A stretch of 16,027 nucleotides of DNA from Gp7-AA10 sp035516895 (GTDB lineage Bacteria > Acidobacteriota > Thermoanaerobaculia > Gp7-AA8). Shown here piece after piece: positions 4,621-13,600 of the stretch. The stretch is taken from contig DATIZY010000237.1 of NCBI GenBank assembly GCA_035516895.1, forward strand, positions 1 through 16,027, given 5' to 3'. Every line of letters begins with the position of its first letter. Position 1 is the first letter of the stretch. The notes beneath the pieces are model-generated. The model was given only the letters and a program-made list of their open reading frames with translations. It was not told the DNA's origin and ran no database searches. The position numbers were made by a program, and so were the translations under genes.

Positions 4621-7179
4621 TCACTTCGCCACCACTCCGCGCAATCCTCCCGAAATCAGCGTCGCCAGATTCGTGAGGATCCTCGGCAGCACCAGACCGC
4701 CGGGCGAGGCGAGATACGTCGGCTCCCACTTCGGATCGAATTTTTCCTTGTACTGCCGCAAGCCCTGAAAGTTGTAGAAGTTTTCGCCGATGCGGTATGC
4801 GAGCGCGCCGACGCGGTTCCATACCGTCGCCAGATTGCGGCTCTCCAGGCCCGCGAGCGGAGCCATGCCGAGGTTGAAGGATTGGTAGCCCTGCTGCTGT
4901 CCCCAGACGATCAGGTTGACGAAGATGTAGTCCATGACGCCCGGCGGCGCGTCGGCCCGCTGGCGCATCAGATCGACCGACAGCTCCTGTCGATCGCCCG
5001 AGGTCCAGATGTTCGCGAACGCGACGATGCGACCTTCGCGGCGCACCACCGCCACCGGAAACCTCCGGATGTACTCCTCGGCAAAAAATCCGAGGGAGAA
5101 GCCTTTCTCGCGCGTTTTCTTTTCGGCGAGCCACGCGTCGGAGATTTCGCGCAGCTCCGGAAGAATCGGCGTCGCATCGCGCACGATCTCGAAGCTGCCG
5201 CCTTCGCTCTCGACCTTCCGCTGCATCTTGCGCATCCACTTGCGCGATCCTCCCTCGAGCGAGAAGTCCTCGAGCGGCACGCGCGCCTCCTCGCCGATTT
5301 TCTGCAGCGTCAGGCCGAGGTCGAGGTAGAGATGCAGATGACGCCGGCCGATTTCGTAGAACACCGGCCACGCGGCGTGGACGTCGCATCGCTCGCGAAA
5401 TTTCCAGATCAGCTCCGCCTTCTCCTCGTCGGGGCCGACCGGATCGCCCATCGCGATCCAGCTGCGTCCTTCGACGCCGTACATGATGAACGCGCGGCCG
5501 CTGTCGCTGAACAGAAACGGTTTGTCGCCGAGGAACGCGAGGTTGGCCTGACTGTGGGCGTCGGTCTTCACGATGTCCGCCGCGCGCTCGAGCTCCGCGT
5601 GGGCGGGCGGGTCGGGGTCGGGGATCGCGGGGCGCAGCAGATGGCGCACGGCGACGATCAGCATCGCCGCGAGCACGCCGACGCCCGCGCGCAGAAATCG
5701 CGGCGCGTCGGCGCGGAACTGAAAGCGCCACCACAAATCATTCGAGTAGCCGACGTATTTGTAGCTGAAGAAGCCGAGCCACGCGGAGGAGATCAGAACG
5801 AGCAGAATCGCGAAGATCCAGCCCGGACCGAACGTCTCGTTCACGAGAAGACCTTTTCGATAGAAGTGGCGCCGCGATGCGACGAGGCCGAAGAGCATGA
5901 TCGCGAGGATGATCGCCTCTTCGAAGTCGCCGCCCTTGAAGATCTGCAGAACGATGCCCGCCGTGAGGACGACGAACGCCATCTGGTACGCGGCATCGAG
6001 CCGCCGCTGCAGTCCGCGCGCGATGAGCAGCAACAGCGCGCCGGCGATGCTGCCGAAGAAATGCGAGATCTCGACGACCGGCAGCGGAACGATGCGGCGC
6101 AGCCAGTAGAGACGGCTCGGGAGCGTGGGCGTCGCACCGGAGATGAGGAGCACCGCGCCGCCGACAAAGGTCGAGAAGGCCATCACGTTCGGCGCGATGC
6201 CGGGCGCCCATCGTCCGAAGATCCGCCACGCTTTCGCGACGCCTTCGCGTTTTTCGAGGATCTCGTGCGTCGCGAGGAGAATCGTCGCGACGATCAGCGG
6301 GATGAGGTAGTAGATCGCGCGGAACGCGACGAGCGAGCCGACGATCGCCGCCGCCGGAAAAAACGGCGCGAGAAACAGCAGGACCACGGCCTCGAACACG
6401 CCCAGCCCGCCCGGCACGTTGCTGGCGACTCCGGCGATCTGCGCGAGAAAAAAGATCGACAGGAAGCGGACCAGCGAGATCGGCAGGTTGTCCGGCAGCA
6501 GGATGTAGAGCACGCACGCGGCGATGAACCAGTCGATCGCCGACACCGTGACCTGCGCGACGAAGAGGCCGAACGTCGGCAGATCGAATTCCCACTGCCG
6601 CACGCGCACGGGCTCGCGCCGGATCGAGATCCACAAAAAGTACGCGAGCGCCGGAAGCAGCAGGAGGATCCCGAGAATCCGCACGGAATTGAACGGCAGA
6701 TGCACCGCCGTCGGGACCTCGGGCGGCACCACGATGAACAGCGTTCCGCCTAACAGCACGAACCCCAGCCAGAAGCTCAGCGTGCAGAAGGCGATCACTT
6801 TCGCGATCTCGACCGCGCTCAGGCGCCACGCCGTGTACATCCGGTAGCGCAGCGATCCGCCGACGAGGCCCGAAAGCCCGACGTTGTTGTTGAACGCGTA
6901 GCCGATGAACGAGGCGAGAGCGATTTTTCGATACGGCAGCGGATGGCGGATGTACTCGAACGCCAGCGTGTCGTAGCCGGTCATCACGAGATAGCCGAGG
7001 AGTGTGAGAGCGATGGCGAGGATGACCTGGTCGATCGGCAACGAGCTGAGATACGCGATGATGTCGCGATACCGATAGCGGCTGAGGCTCTCCTGCAGAA
7101 CGCGCAGCGCGATCGCGAAGAGCGCCAGGATGACGATCGGTTTGACGAACGGTGCAACGCGTTTGAGCCGCTCGAACAC
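4621..7179 (-). CDS. mprF: MprF-type bifunctional phosphatidylglycerol aminoacyltransferase/flippase
   Basis: MprF moves an amino acid, usually lysine, from aminoacyl-tRNA to phosphatidylglycerol and flips the product to the outer leaflet. This lowers membrane negative charge and gives resistance to cationic peptides. At 852 residues it has normal full length. The N-terminal half is a multi-spanning flippase region with the family motif AFNNNVGLSGLVGGSLRYR (95-113). More membrane helices follow to about residue 515. The cytosolic DUF2156 synthase domain (about 530-852) shows GDPVG (578-582), FNLGMAPLAG (768-777) and YKEKFDPKW (810-818). The start is GTG at 7179 with MFERLKRV; no good Shine-Dalgarno sequence is visible. 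It heads a minus-strand cluster with two VirJ/AcvB-like hydrolases. The amino acid used cannot be told from sequence. Its promoter must lie in or before the heptamer array at 7209-7569. Confidence 0.95.
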   Translation of the reverse strand: MFERLKRVAPFVKPIVILALFAIALRVLQESLSRYRYRDIIAYLSSLPIDQVILAIALTLLGYLVMTGYDTLAFEYIRHPLPYRKIALASFIGYAFNNNVGLSGLVGGSLRYRMYTAWRLSAVEIAKVIAFCTLSFWLGFVLLGGTLFIVVPPEVPTAVHLPFNSVRILGILLLLPALAYFLWISIRREPVRVRQWEFDLPTFGLFVAQVTVSAIDWFIAACVLYILLPDNLPISLVRFLSIFFLAQIAGVASNVPGGLGVFEAVVLLFLAPFFPAAAIVGSLVAFRAIYYLIPLIVATILLATHEILEKREGVAKAWRIFGRWAPGIAPNVMAFSTFVGGAVLLISGATPTLPSRLYWLRRIVPLPVVEISHFFGSIAGALLLLIARGLQRRLDAAYQMAFVVLTAGIVLQIFKGGDFEEAIILAIMLFGLVASRRHFYRKGLLVNETFGPGWIFAILLVLISSAWLGFFSYKYVGYSNDLWWRFQFRADAPRFLRAGVGVLAAMLIVAVRHLLRPAIPDPDPPAHAELERAADIVKTDAHSQANLAFLGDKPFLFSDSGRAFIMYGVEGRSWIAMGDPVGPDEEKAELIWKFRERCDVHAAWPVFYEIGRRHLHLYLDLGLTLQKIGEEARVPLEDFSLEGGSRKWMRKMQRKVESEGGSFEIVRDATPILPELREISDAWLAEKKTREKGFSLGFFAEEYIRRFPVAVVRREGRIVAFANIWTSGDRQELSVDLMRQRADAPPGVMDYIFVNLIVWGQQQGYQSFNLGMAPLAGLESRNLATVWNRVGALAYRIGENFYNFQGLRQYKEKFDPKWEPTYLASPGGLVLPRILTNLATLISGGLRGVVAK

Positions 7180-7208
7180 GAGCCGGATTGTAAGCGCGCT
7201 GCGCGTGC

Positions 7209-7569
7209 GTTGCCGGTGATCGGTTGCCGGTTGCCGGTTGCCGGTTACCGGTTACGTTGTCTGTGTCTGTTGTCTGTTGTCTGTAGTCTGTAGTCGGTTT
7301 GTCTCTGCTCGTCGTCTCCCATACGTCGACACGGCCGTCGCCGGACAATCGTCAGCCGTTAACCGGCAAGCCTCCAAACGCGCAACGGCAACCGGCAACG
7401 GCAGCCGGCAACGGGTAACCGGCCACCGGTAACCGGCAACCGTCAACCGGTAACAGACAACAGACAACACACAACACACAACAGACAACAGACAACGTAA
7501 CCGCGAACCGGTAACCGTCAACCGGTAACCCACTGACAACTGACAACTGACAACTGACAACCGACAACG
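7209..7569. repeat. Large heptamer-repeat palindrome filling a 426-bp divergent gap
   Basis: This is the only stretch over 300 bp without a gene (7180-7605). The left arm (7209-7304) has GTTGCCG units, GTTACCG, then GTTGTCT and GTAGTCT units. After a unique centre (about 7311-7344) the right arm carries complementary units CGGCAAC, CGGTAAC, CGTCAAC, AGACAAC and ACACAAC, then again CGGTAAC/CGTCAAC, and lastly four TGACAAC units up to 7569. A 15-nt segment CGGTTACGTTGTCTG (7249-7263) is matched perfectly by its complement at 7489-7503. The array separates the divergent mprF and 7606 genes, so the promoters of both probably lie in or beside it. No conventional -10/-35 pair stands out. Confidence 0.9.
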
Positions 7570-7605
7570 CGAGCGCGAAGCGCGAGCATGTTAAGCTGAC
7601 GCGCC

Positions 7606-8097
7606 GTGCCGCTCACCTTCGTTGCCGGTTCGGCCCACGACGTCCTGGGGCCCGATCTCGCGCGCGCCGTCAAGGACGCGCTGCAGAAGCGCTTTCCCAT
7701 GAACGATGGCTCCAGCGTCGACGCCTATCGCTCGGACGCCGTCGATTCGCGCGGCTGGGTCGCGCTGCAGAACCGCGTCCCGCAGATCGCCGGCATCGAC
7801 GCCTATCAAGCCGTGTTCGTGTCAGCCCCGCTCGGCGGAATCGAGGAGATCTCGGTGCCGAACGTCGCCGATCCGTTCCACGTCGCGAGCCTGCCGGCGC
7901 TCGTCGGCGCGCTGCAGCAGTTCGCGGCGAGAGCGAAGCTGCCGGTCGACGAAGTCGAGCTGATGCAGCTCGCCGCGAAATATCTCGAGGACGACGATCT
8001 CGTCGATGCCGACCTCGACGTACAGACGTACGTGCAGCTGATGCTCTCGGCGCGGCAGGCGCTGGCCCGGGGCCAGGCGCTTTGGATCGTGAGTTAG
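7606..8097 (+). CDS. Conserved-looking hypothetical protein, 163 aa
   Basis: I do not recognise this protein. It begins at GTG 7606 (PLTFVAGSAHDVLGPDL) and ends at TAG 8095-8097. It is acidic, with no signal peptide or membrane segment. Its features include FVAGSAHDVLGPDLARAVKDALQKRFP at the start, a hydrophobic strand YQAVFVSAPLGGIEEISVP in the middle and a helical C-terminal half rich in Asp and Glu (YLEDDDLVDADLDVQTYVQLM). An alternating strand and helix start suggests an alpha/beta domain. Coding is supported by codon-like composition and by its tail-to-tail fit with the methyltransferase gene: the two stop codons share TTAG (8094-8097). No clear Shine-Dalgarno sequence precedes the GTG; the heptamer array ends 36 bp upstream. 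An ATG at 7588 opens only three codons. Confidence 0.75.
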   Translation: MPLTFVAGSAHDVLGPDLARAVKDALQKRFPMNDGSSVDAYRSDAVDSRGWVALQNRVPQIAGIDAYQAVFVSAPLGGIEEISVPNVADPFHVASLPALVGALQQFAARAKLPVDEVELMQLAAKYLEDDDLVDADLDVQTYVQLMLSARQALARGQALWIVS

Positions 8098-8690
8098 GCC
8101 GCTTCGGCGACTGCGGTCATGAGCCCCCACAACCACGAGATCTTGTACGCGTCGACCCGCAGCACGCGAAAACCACGGGCCTCCAGAAGATCGATGCACT
8201 CACTGCGGCTCAGAATCTTGCGGCGCTGCGGCTCGCGGAAGCGAAGATACGCGTCGCACATCCGGCACGCGACGTAGTCGTCGCACCAGTCGGTGATGAC
8301 GAGACGGCCGTTGCGGCGAAGGACGCGCCGGATCTCTTCGAGCGCGAGCTCGGGATGCGGGAAGAAGTGAAACGAGCTCGATGTGACCACGACATCGAAG
8401 CTCTCCCGCCCAAACGGCAGCGCCTCGGCATCACCGCAGGCGAGCGGCGCTGCCGCAAAGCGGGCCTGCGAGAGCATTCCGACCGAGAGATCCACGCCGG
8501 TGCAGCGAACGCCCGCCGCGGTGAGCTCGCGCAGAAGGGCGCCGGTGCCGCAGCCGATGTCGAGAAGCCGCTCGCCGCGAGCCGCCCGCACGCGCGCCAG
8601 CGTCTCGCGCACGGAGCGGCGGACGTAGTTCCCCCAGCGCTTCTCGTATCGCGGCGAGAGCGAGTCGTACATCTCGCGGATGCTCTTCAT
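8094..8690 (-). CDS. Class I SAM-dependent methyltransferase
   Basis: The 198-residue protein has the Methyltransf_11-type Rossmann fold. Seen here: YDSLSPRYEKRWGNYVRR at the start, SAM-binding motif I LLDIGCGTG (42-50), an acidic end of strand 2 (GVDLS), CGDAEALPFGRESFDVVV as motif II/III, and the post-motif helix ALEEIRRVLRRNGRLVITDW. It resembles UbiE/COQ5-like small-molecule methyltransferases, but no substrate can be named. A later part carries three cysteines (WCDDYVACRMCDAY), which is somewhat unusual and could be a metal site. The ATG at 8690 is one base from the stop of the upstream flavoprotein (TGACATG), so the two are probably translated together. The stop overlaps the stop of the opposing 7606 gene. 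Confidence 0.9.
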   Translation of the reverse strand: MKSIREMYDSLSPRYEKRWGNYVRRSVRETLARVRAARGERLLDIGCGTGALLRELTAAGVRCTGVDLSVGMLSQARFAAAPLACGDAEALPFGRESFDVVVTSSSFHFFPHPELALEEIRRVLRRNGRLVITDWCDDYVACRMCDAYLRFREPQRRKILSRSECIDLLEARGFRVLRVDAYKISWLWGLMTAVAEAA

Positions 8691-8691
8691 G

Positions 8692-9606
8692 TCAGACGCG
8701 CCGCGCGGGCGGCAGCAGCGATTGGTTGATGGCGATCGCGGCGATCGCTCCGTCGGCGGCCGAGGTGATCGCGAGCTGTGAGCCGGGGACGAGATCGCCG
8801 ATCGCGTACACGCCTTCGACGCTCGTCTCCTTGAAATCGTTCACGGCGAGACACGCGGTGCCCTCGACGGGGGCGCAGCCGAGCTGCTCGGCGAGGTCGC
8901 ACGATCGCTCGGTGCCGATCGTGAAAAAGAACGCGTCGACGTCGACGCGCTCGCCCGTCGACAGCACCGCGGCGCGCACGACGCCGTCTTTGCCGACGAG
9001 ATCGATGATCGTCTCGTCCTTGATCGCGATCTGCTCCGCGAGAAGCTTGCTCGTCTCCTCCTGCGAAAACTCGCGCGCGTGTCCGTGGAGAAACACGGTG
9101 AGATTGTCGCTCCACTGCAACAGCTTCAGCGCGAGGCCGACGACGCGTTGTCCCCAGCCGATCACGCCGACGCGTTTGCCGGTCGTCTCGTAGCCGTCGC
9201 AATCGGGACAGTGAAACACACTCGCGCCGTAGTAGCTCTCGATGTCGCGGATGCCGGGCAGCCGATCGCGCAGACCGTACGCGAGAACGATGCGGCGCGC
9301 CGACATCGTGCCGGCGGTGGCCGTCACTTCGAAGATGTCGCCGACGCGCTCGACGCGCTGCACCGTGCATTCGCAAATCTCCGCGCCGAACAATTGCGCC
9401 TCGGCACGGCCGCGGTCGAGCAGCTCGCGCGGCGGAATGCCGTGCTGGCCGAGAAAGCCGTGGATTCCGCGCGCGGCGTAGTTGCGCGGCCGGCCGTTGT
9501 CGAGAACGAGGACGCGGCGGCGATAGCGGCCGAGAAAAATCGCGCACGTCAGTCCGGCCGGACCGCCGCCGACGATGATGCAATCGTAGGTTGATTGATC
9601 AGGCAA
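8692..9606 (-). CDS. Thioredoxin-reductase-like FAD/NAD(P)H oxidoreductase
   Basis: The 304-residue product is a low-molecular-weight thioredoxin reductase-type flavoprotein. The FAD Rossmann motif GGGPAG lies at 13-18. The redox pair sits in FHCPDCDGYE (C133, C136), where E. coli TrxB has CATC, so a dithiol/disulfide activity is likely. The second nucleotide-binding loop reads VIGWGQRVVG rather than the usual GGGDSA, so the NADPH preference is uncertain. The C-terminal FAD motif is GVYAIGDL. The start appears to be TTG at 9606, directly after the TAG of the CAP-domain gene (TAGTTG). No ATG or GTG occurs before the FAD motif, so the TTG is nearly forced. Physiological partners are unknown; no thioredoxin gene is in the window. 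Confidence 0.9.
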   Translation of the reverse strand: MPDQSTYDCIIVGGGPAGLTCAIFLGRYRRRVLVLDNGRPRNYAARGIHGFLGQHGIPPRELLDRGRAEAQLFGAEICECTVQRVERVGDIFEVTATAGTMSARRIVLAYGLRDRLPGIRDIESYYGASVFHCPDCDGYETTGKRVGVIGWGQRVVGLALKLLQWSDNLTVFLHGHAREFSQEETSKLLAEQIAIKDETIIDLVGKDGVVRAAVLSTGERVDVDAFFFTIGTERSCDLAEQLGCAPVEGTACLAVNDFKETSVEGVYAIGDLVPGSQLAITSAADGAIAAIAINQSLLPPARRV

Positions 9607-10530
9607 CTATCGCGATGCTGCAATCGTCGAGCCGCTGCGATCGGTCACGCGGATCGACACATTGCTCGCGGCGATCGAGGCATGCGAGCCATGCGGACGC
9701 ACCCAAACCACGACCGTGTAGACGCCCGGCCCGTCGGGAAAAGGTACGACGAACGCAAAGCTGCCGTCCTTCGACACGGCGAAATCTCCGCGGCTCCCGT
9801 CGATGTACTGCTCACCGAAGCGGAGCCGCGGCGAATACTGCCGCCGCGCGCGGGGCAGGCCGTACGAGTCGATCGCATTCGCGGTCACGGCCGCGATCGG
9901 CTGCGGCAGCGGCTCGTGATGAACGGTGATCGCGTCGATGTCATAGCCGCGGCGCGGAACGCCGCTGCAGAGAATCTGATCGGAGATCCCCGCGGTGCGC
10001 GGCAGCTCGCGTTTCCAGTCGATGTAATGACGGACGAATTCCTGCGTGAGGCGGAACTCTCCTCGCTCCCACGCCAGCCCGATGCCGACGTCTGTGGCGT
10101 ACGGATCGAGAATCGTCCGGCGATGGCCGTCGTCGGGCGCGACCTCGCGCATCATCGCATCCTCGGAGCGGCGGACCATCTCGTACAGCGCGCGATCGCT
10201 GAAGCCGTAGTTCGCCGACCACGCCACGGCGTTCTCGCTCAATCCGTCGTTGCCGCCGGCGAACGAGTAGCGCATGTACGGCGCTTCGCCGTCGATCGTG
10301 AAGTGGCCCGTCGTTCCGTTGCGGATCTGCTCGCGGCAGTACGCGTCGGCGACAGACGACGCCAACGCATCGATCTGCACCGGCTGAAGGCCGAACTGGT
10401 GCCGATCCCGGTTGATCAGCCGCAGAAACTCCTCGCGAAGCGCAAAACGCGTCTCGTCGATCGGCGCGCCGCCCTGCGCGAGGGGCGCGCTGACGATCAC
10501 GGCGAATACGAGCAGGAGCAGTTTGCGCAT
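9607..10530 (-). CDS. Secreted CAP-domain (SCP/PR-1-like) protein
   Basis: The 307-residue protein begins with a Sec signal peptide (MRKLLLLVFAVIVSAPLAQG), so it is exported. Residues about 30-170 form a CAP domain. It contains LINRDRHQFGLQPV (39-52), the metal-type histidine H76 in TTGHF, SEN (98-100), GHRRTILDP (135-143) with H136, and VGIGLA (148-153). The C-terminal third (about 240-300) reads like an immunoglobulin-type beta domain (DGSFAFVVPFPDGPGVYTVVVWV). Bacterial CAP proteins are widespread and mostly of unknown function. The ATG at 10530 follows only a weak AGG. It heads a three-gene run with the flavoprotein and methyltransferase, and the GTTGTCA array lies just upstream of its start. 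Confidence 0.88.
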   Translation of the reverse strand: MRKLLLLVFAVIVSAPLAQGGAPIDETRFALREEFLRLINRDRHQFGLQPVQIDALASSVADAYCREQIRNGTTGHFTIDGEAPYMRYSFAGGNDGLSENAVAWSANYGFSDRALYEMVRRSEDAMMREVAPDDGHRRTILDPYATDVGIGLAWERGEFRLTQEFVRHYIDWKRELPRTAGISDQILCSGVPRRGYDIDAITVHHEPLPQPIAAVTANAIDSYGLPRARRQYSPRLRFGEQYIDGSRGDFAVSKDGSFAFVVPFPDGPGVYTVVVWVRPHGSHASIAASNVSIRVTDRSGSTIAASR

Positions 10531-10553
10531 TCGTGGAACCTGTGATTGTACAA

Positions 10554-10637
10554 GTTGTCAGTTGTCAGTTGTCAGTTGTCAGTTGTCAGTTGTCGTTTTG
10601 CGGCACTCTCGAGAACAGAGAACAGACAACAGACAAC
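10554..10637. repeat. GTTGTCA heptamer array with opposing arm
   Basis: Five perfect GTTGTCA units in a row (10554-10588) are followed by GTTGTCG (10589-10595). An opposing arm reads AGAACAG, AGAACAG, ACAACAG, ACAACGC from about 10612, so GACAACAGACAAC (10625-10637) can pair with the left units with one mismatch. The array fills the gap between the histidine kinase stop (10654) and the CAP gene start (10530), both on the minus strand. Confidence 0.9.
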
Positions 10638-10654
10638 GCCGGCCGCAGGCCGGC
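10638..10654 (-). terminator. Perfect GC hairpin at the end of the histidine kinase gene
   Basis: GCCGGCC (10638-10644) and GGCCGGC (10648-10654) form a perfect 7-bp stem with a three-base loop. It touches the TAG stop of the kinase gene on the minus strand. No run of T follows; instead the heptamer array begins. It could end or stabilise the kinase transcript. The core resembles the hairpin at 518-536. Confidence 0.5.
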
Positions 10655-13600
10655 TATCGCATCGGCAATTCAATCGAAACCCGGAAACCGGGATTCAGAT
10701 TCTCTGCCCGAACCGCTCCGCCGTGCTCCTCGATGGCCTTTCGGGCGATTGCCAGGCCGAGGCCCGTCCCCGCCGACTTCGTTGAAAAATAGGGATCGAA
10801 AATCCTCGGTAACAATTCCTGCGGGACCCCCGGGCCGTCGTCTTCGACCGAGACGACGATCTTCGAATCGACGGCGTGGCTGCCGAAGCGCACGTGGCCG
10901 CGGGGTGCCGCCTGGAGCGCGTTCTCGATGAGATTCGCGATTGCGCCGCGAAGCATGCGCGCGTCGCCGGCGAAGTGGGCGGGAGTCGACGGCTCGATCT
11001 CCGCGCGGAAGTCGATCCCGCGCTCGCGGCTGCTCGCGTAGCTCGCGGCGATGTCCTCGAGCAGTTTGCGGAAATCGATCGGCTGCTTGTGCACCTGCCG
11101 CAGCGATGCGTAGTCGCTGAACTCCTTCGATGTCTCGCGCAGCGTGACCACTTGCCGCAGGATGTTGTCGACCGCCGTTTTGACGAGCTCCGGCAGATTC
11201 GCGTCGCGATGTTCGGCGACGGCGCGCAGATGCTCGGCCGTCAGCTGAATCGGCGTCAGCGGATTCTTGATCTCGTGCGCGACCTGCCGTGCCATCTCGC
11301 CCCACGCTTCGAGCCGGTTGGAGCGGAGAATTTCTGTGACGTCTTCGGCGATCAGCATTTCCTCGTCGCTGTCGGGCAGCGGCACGATCGAGACGCGAAA
11401 CGTGCGGATGGCGCCGTCGACGCTCAGCTCGATCTCCGCCGCTTCCGATTCGCGCTTCCGATGTCCCTCGAGGAAGTCGCGCACTTCCGCCGGAAACTTC
11501 ACGCCGTCGCCGAACAGCTTGCGCGCGCCGAGATTCGTGGCCGCGACGCGCATTTCACCGTCGAGCACGACAACGGCGGCGTTGATGTTTTCGAGCAGTG
11601 TCTGCAGGCGATCGCGCTCGTGGCGCAGGTCGTTCTGCTGCCGGCGAATCGACTGGGCCATGTCGCGGAAGGTCGTGACGAGGAGGCCCAGGTCGGGATC
11701 GTGCGGCACGGTGACGTCGACGTCGAAATTGCCTCGCGCGACCGCACGGGCCCCGCCGACCAGCGCCTGCACCGGCTTCGTGACCGTTCGCGCCGCGCGA
11801 TACGCCACGATGATCGCGCCGAGGACGATGAAGACGAGGAGCATGTAGATGGTGGTGGCGAGATCGTTGACCTGCGCCTGGATCTGCCGCGCCTGCACGA
11901 TGAACGGAAGCGCGAGCGTGTAGTGCGCGCCCGGTGCGAGCGCGACGGGGCTGTAGATCTCGATGAATCGCGACGATCCCGAGGAGCGGTGCGAGGTGCG
12001 GATCTGCTGCCCGTTGAGGATGATCGCCGAGTAGACGTCGCCGGGCAGCCGCTCGGAATCGACGTGAGCGGCAAAGAGATCGCGGCGGCTGGACGCGATC
12101 AGCGTCTCGTCACGATAGAGATGCAGATCGTGGCCGATGACGAGCGAGAGCCAGCTGAGGACGTCGTCGTCGAGGATCTGCTCCGGCCGCGCGGGGTTCG
12201 TCGACGCCAGGTAGTCGAGGATCACGCGCTCGGCGGACGTCAGTGCGGCCCGCGCGCTGTCCTGGTACGCGGCGTTGATCCGATCGGCGAGATACGCGCG
12301 GATGAAAATGACGAACACGATCAGCGGCAGAATCACGACGGCCGTCAGATAGACCGATGTGCGCGTTCGGAAATCGATCGAGCGCGGAAAGCGGCGCAGC
12401 ACCGATGCGATCACCGGCAGCGAACGCAGCGTGATCACGGCGAGAGCGAGCGCGAGCGCCCAGATGCCGACGCTCCCGGCGTCGCGGATTTGTTCCGCGA
12501 GCGTCGCCTCCTGCAGCGGGAACGCGTACAGCGCGGCGTCCGTGCGGCGGAGGTACAGCGATGTGCCGGCGGCGTCGGCGGCCGTGACCCACTCGCCCTG
12601 TCCCGGCTTGAGTGTGGCGAAATAGCGATCGGGACTCTGCGGGAGTCGAAACGACGGGTTTCCGTGCGTGATGCCGCTGCGGTCGAAGACCACCGGGCCG
12701 GGCTGCGCGCGAAGGCCGGTGGTGGTGTCGGCGAAATCGGGTTCGAAGAAATCGCGATAGGTGTCGGAGAACGTCATCGCGCCCGGGTCCGCCGGATTGA
12801 CGACGTGCACACTGCCGGAGCCGACCGGCATTCCGAACGCGGCGATCTGGAAATCGTGATGCATGAGCACGCGGCGCAGACTTCCGACCTGCAGCACCTC
12901 GCTTCCAACGGACGTCGAGCGTTCGCTGAATTGCGGCAGGCCGACGCCGAATCGGCTGATCGCGCGGCCGAAGAAGTTGTTGATCGTGATCACCGCCGGG
13001 ATGCGCCACTTCGAAAGGTCGGATCGCAGCCAGAGCGCGTACGCGAGGTCGTCGAGGTTCATGCGCGTGTAGTCGTCGGGCAGAACGGCGCCGAGATCGA
13101 CAGTCGTGAATTCGGTGCGGAGCGTGTCCTCGATCATCGACCGCAGCTGTCCCGCTTCGCCGATGACGAGCGGCGCGTAGGTCTCGGCGATGAACTGGCG
13201 CGAGCTCGACGTCTCGAAGCTCTGCAGCGGAATGTAGAGGAGCGGAACGACGATCACGATCGCGACGAGGAGCCGCAGCGTGCGGTTACGGATCCCGAGG
13301 TGCGGAGCGATGGAGACGACGCCGAAGGCGAAGAGAAGCAGGGCGAGCAGAAGAAACGCCTGGGCCGCCGACGTCGGCACGATGTGATCGGGGATCGGCG
13401 AGATGCGCGCGTTGTCCACGAGATTCCGGACCAGCGCGATGAATCCGGCGGCGGCGAGCGCGGCGAGGACTCCGCGGATGACATGCTGCCGCGTGGAGGC
13501 CCGGGCGGTACGCGCCAGCATCAGCACGATCGCGAGCGACGCGGCGGCGGTGAGGAGCAGATCGAACGGCGACTTGCTGAATCCGTCGAGCATGCGCGAC

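Noticed and set aside
4882..6753. A 623-codon open frame on the plus strand opposite mprF
   Set aside because: The translation is an Arg/Glu/Asp-rich shadow without motifs, while the minus strand holds a complete MprF.
7345..7569. Possible CRISPR array in the repeat-rich divergent gap
   Set aside because: Units are about 7 nt, contiguous and degenerate, with no spacers of even length and no cas genes in the window.
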